Positions 14,554-16,353 of a DNA stretch of 16,353 nucleotides are shown here, in pieces (position 1 is the stretch's first letter; each line of letters starts with the position of its first letter). This DNA is from Albibeggiatoa sp964388965 (lineage in GTDB: Bacteria; Pseudomonadota; Gammaproteobacteria; Beggiatoales; Beggiatoaceae): NCBI GenBank assembly GCA_964388965.1, contig CAYMCP010000077.1:1-16353 (forward strand), read 5' to 3'. Under the pieces are notes generated by a model. The model was given only the letters and a program-made list of their open reading frames with translations, did not search any database and was not told the origin of the DNA. The position numbers and the translations under genes are program-made.

Positions 14554-15984
14554 ATGACAGAAACGCACGTTAGTAAAAGAATCAAAGAATTAGAAGCACA
14601 TCTCAAAGAAGAAAATGATATTTTGTTCGATGTGATAAAAATCTTTCGGGAACTAGACAGTGTCGCCTATCAATTAGGTATTATGGATAGCGAACAATCT
14701 TACGCAACCAGTGTTTCGTGGTGGCCAATGATTTCCATCATGGGTACGTTCTCTGCGGGTAAATCTACTTTTATTAATACTTATATTGGTAATGAAATTC
14801 AGCGTACTGGCAACCAAGCTGTTGATGATAAATTTACCGTTATTAGCTATAGTGACGAGGAAGGTGTAAATACATTACCCGGCATTGCTTTGGATGCTGA
14901 TCCACGTTTTCCCTTCTACCAATTCAGTCGCGCGATTTCAGATACTGAAGGTGGTGATCAGCGTTTAGATGGTTATATGCAGCTTAAAACGTGTAATTGT
15001 AGCGCGTTGAGAGGTAAAATTTTAATTGACTCACCCGGATTCGACGCAGACCAGCAGCGTACAACAACTTTACGGATTACCAAACATATTTTAGATTTGT
15101 CCGATTTGGTTTTAGTGTTCTTTGACGCACGTCACCCAGAACCCGGCGCAATGCACGATACTTTACAGCATTTAGTTACAGAAACAAAAGATCGTCCAGA
15201 TGCAAATAAATTTATGTATATTCTGAATCAGATAGATATTACGGCGCGTGAGGATAATTTAGAAGAAGTCGTTGCAGCATGGCAGCGTTCTTTGGCACAA
15301 GCGGGCTTAACCGCGGGACGTTTTTACCGCATTTATAATCCAAATGTTGCTGTGCCAATTTCGAGTGAAACGGTTAGAGCACGCATGGAAGCGAAAGCAA
15401 AAGAAGACCGTGATGCAATTCAAGATCGTATGGATCAAGTCGGTATTGAGCGTGCGTATCGTATCGTGGGTATTTTAGAGCACTCTGCAAAAGAAATTGA
15501 GCACGAAATTGTCCCTCAACTACAAGAATTAGTTGCTCGTTGGCGTAGTGGTACATTCTGGACTGATTTATCTATTATTTTACTAGCGGCTGTTGGCGGT
15601 GGGGTTTGGTGGACTGCAACCGGTATGACAGTAGACGAATTACCAAAAGATCAGACAACATTATACTGGGCTGGCGGTATTGCTTTTGCGGTATTCGTAT
15701 TTATCCATGTTAATGTTAGTGCGTTGGTTTCAAAGAATATTTTAAGAAATTTACGTTATGAAATTGGTAGCGACCGCAGTTTAAAAATGTTAAGCAAGGC
15801 TTTCCATCGCAATACATGTTTTATGCGTAGTTTGTTTATGCCGTTACTTAGCAGTAAGCCGCGTGGATGGAGTAATTCTTCACGTCATCAAATACAAAAA
15901 GTGCTCGTAAATGTCAACACTTATGTACGTCGTCTTAATGATCGTTTTACAAATCCATCTGGTAAGGTAAAATCAGAAGAATAA
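14554..15984 (+). CDS. Dynamin-like large GTPase with two C-terminal membrane segments
   Basis: Predicted membrane-associated GTPase of the bacterial dynamin-like/EHD-like class; the cellular role is unknown. G1 GTFSAGKST is at 64-72, a G2 candidate Thr at T95 (KFTVIS), G3 DSPG at 159-162 and G4 NQID at 225-228. A charged helix opens the protein (residues 1-40) and another follows the G domain (~275-330). Two hydrophobic segments (~336-357 WTDLSIILLAAVGGG..., ~369-390 YWAGGIAFAVFVFIHVNVSAL) form a hairpin in place of a dynamin paddle. A polar tail of ~85 residues follows. I chose ATG 14554 because GAGGA (14542-14546) is 7 nt upstream; an in-frame ATG at 14500 has no ribosome binding site and adds 18 residues. 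It is a single gene, whereas many bacterial dynamins come as adjacent pairs. Length is 476 aa. Confidence 0.9.
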   Translation: MTETHVSKRIKELEAHLKEENDILFDVIKIFRELDSVAYQLGIMDSEQSYATSVSWWPMISIMGTFSAGKSTFINTYIGNEIQRTGNQAVDDKFTVISYSDEEGVNTLPGIALDADPRFPFYQFSRAISDTEGGDQRLDGYMQLKTCNCSALRGKILIDSPGFDADQQRTTTLRITKHILDLSDLVLVFFDARHPEPGAMHDTLQHLVTETKDRPDANKFMYILNQIDITAREDNLEEVVAAWQRSLAQAGLTAGRFYRIYNPNVAVPISSETVRARMEAKAKEDRDAIQDRMDQVGIERAYRIVGILEHSAKEIEHEIVPQLQELVARWRSGTFWTDLSIILLAAVGGGVWWTATGMTVDELPKDQTTLYWAGGIAFAVFVFIHVNVSALVSKNILRNLRYEIGSDRSLKMLSKAFHRNTCFMRSLFMPLLSSKPRGWSNSSRHQIQKVLVNVNTYVRRLNDRFTNPSGKVKSEE

Positions 15985-16001
15985 CGATTTTTAGAATTTT
16001 T

Positions 16002-16035
16002 ATCCTTATTTTTTAGTTAGTTAAAGAATAAGGAT
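16002..16035 (+). terminator. AT-rich stem-loop after the dynamin-like gene
   Basis: ATCCTTATT and AATAAGGAT form a perfect 9-bp stem 17 bp after the stop codon. The stem extends to 15 pairs if two G-U pairs are allowed, leaving a TTAG loop. What follows is TAATAATTAATA rather than a clean U-tract, so termination efficiency is uncertain. Confidence 0.45.
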
Positions 16036-16108
16036 TAATAATTAATAGCCTTGCCATTAAACTTGCGTAACGGGGCTATGGATTCTACCCAACTGCGCAC
16101 ATTGGTTA

Positions 16109-16236
16109 TAGTCAATTCCGTCTCATGTGAAATCTAACACACGATTTCTTAAATCTTCACTATATCCTGTTCGCATCTGATTTTTACTCCTAGCATTATT
16201 TTTACCCTAGCATACCCTATCTTACGGAATTGACTA
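16109..16236 (-). mobile_element. MITE derived from an IS630-type element by internal deletion
   Basis: Perfect terminal inverted repeats run TAGTCAATTCCGT (16109-16121) and ACGGAATTGACTA (16224-16236), and the element is flanked by TA on both sides, the target duplication typical of IS630/Tc1-mariner. The 128-bp interior on the minus strand (16176-16123) encodes MRTGYSEDLRNRVLDFT and then a stop. YSEDLRNRVL is the characteristic N-terminus of IS630-family transposases. So this is the start of a transposase joined straight to the other end of the element: a non-autonomous deletion derivative. It would need a transposase supplied elsewhere in the genome. Confidence 0.8.
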
Positions 16237-16297
16237 TATCATTCTTGATAATGCCTCATTCCATAAATCTAAGACCTTAATTGAAATTATTGAAAGT

Positions 16298-16317
16298 TCA
16301 GCAATTCTCATTTTAGA
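16298..16317 (-). repeat. Dispersed 20-bp repeat, copy 3 (inverted)
   Basis: Exact reverse complement of TCTAAAATGAGAATTGCTGA at 41-60. It coincides with the point where the IS630 transposase fragment loses its expected sequence, suggesting a junction. The remaining bases to the window end show no gene. Confidence 0.6.
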
Positions 16318-16353
16318 CTAAACTAAAAGGTATGGGTATTTTCAAGGGGGAAG

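Larger units (their letters stand above)
16042..16321 (+). pseudogene. IS630-family transposase fragment, interrupted by a MITE
   Basis: The open frame from 16238 to the stop at 16319-16321 reads IILDNASFHKSKTLIEIIES and so on, which carries the LDNASFHKS motif around the second catalytic Asp of IS630/Tc1-like DDE transposases. The usual LPPYSPDLNPIE continuation is missing: the frame ends at AILILD-stop, where the dispersed 20-mer lies. Upstream, 16042-16108 is open in a frame ending QLRTLV. If the 16109-16236 insertion and one TA are removed, the two parts join as TQLRTLVIILDNASFHKSK without a shift. The segment left of TQL is not recognisably transposase and the normal spacing is short, so the left part may be deleted or unrelated. 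No function is expected. Confidence 0.6.

Overview
The window looks like chromosomal DNA from an AT-rich gammaproteobacterium. SanA, Slt, RpiA, MlaC, MnmE and the 'trio-type' M42 peptidase all resemble gammaproteobacterial versions. The WD40 protein, the IS630 debris and the dispersed palindromes would fit a Beggiatoa/Thiotrichales-like filamentous sulfur bacterium. That placement is inference from gene content; no rRNA or other marker is present.

Layout. From the left edge: a short repeat-bearing stretch; an RNase II-type exoribonuclease (+); a 239-bp spacer packed with small palindromic repeats; then rpiA, mnmE and hisC, all on the minus strand with separate spacers. A WD40-repeat protein with an unrecognised N-terminal half follows (+). 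Five minus-strand genes come next: a lone mlaC, sanA, an orphan ParA-type ATPase, a Mip/FkpA-type peptidyl-prolyl isomerase and the lytic transglycosylase slt. Slt and the isomerase are 62 bp apart, but the isomerase appears to have its own promoter. An M42 peptidase of the N-acetylglutaminylglutamine-amide (NAGGN) type is divergent from slt. It converges on cysC (APS kinase) across a spacer holding two near-perfect hairpins. The last gene (+) is a membrane-anchored dynamin-like GTPase.

The right end, 15985-16353, is non-genic and holds mobile-element debris. A 128-bp MITE sits between TA dinucleotides; its interior still encodes the first 17 residues of an IS630-type transposase. It lies inside a fragment of an IS630-type transposase carrying the DNASFHKS motif. 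Removing the MITE together with one TA restores the reading frame.

Functionally the window is mostly housekeeping: RNA turnover, tRNA U34 modification, the pentose phosphate pathway, histidine synthesis, sulfate activation, and envelope maintenance (Slt, SanA, MlaC, periplasmic FKBP). I see no defence island, biosynthetic cluster or obvious new multigene system. The more unusual items are the nested IS630 relic, the intergenic palindrome family, the short-propeller WD40 protein, the dynamin-like GTPase, and several genes separated from their usual partners (mlaC, parA, the M42 peptidase, cysC).
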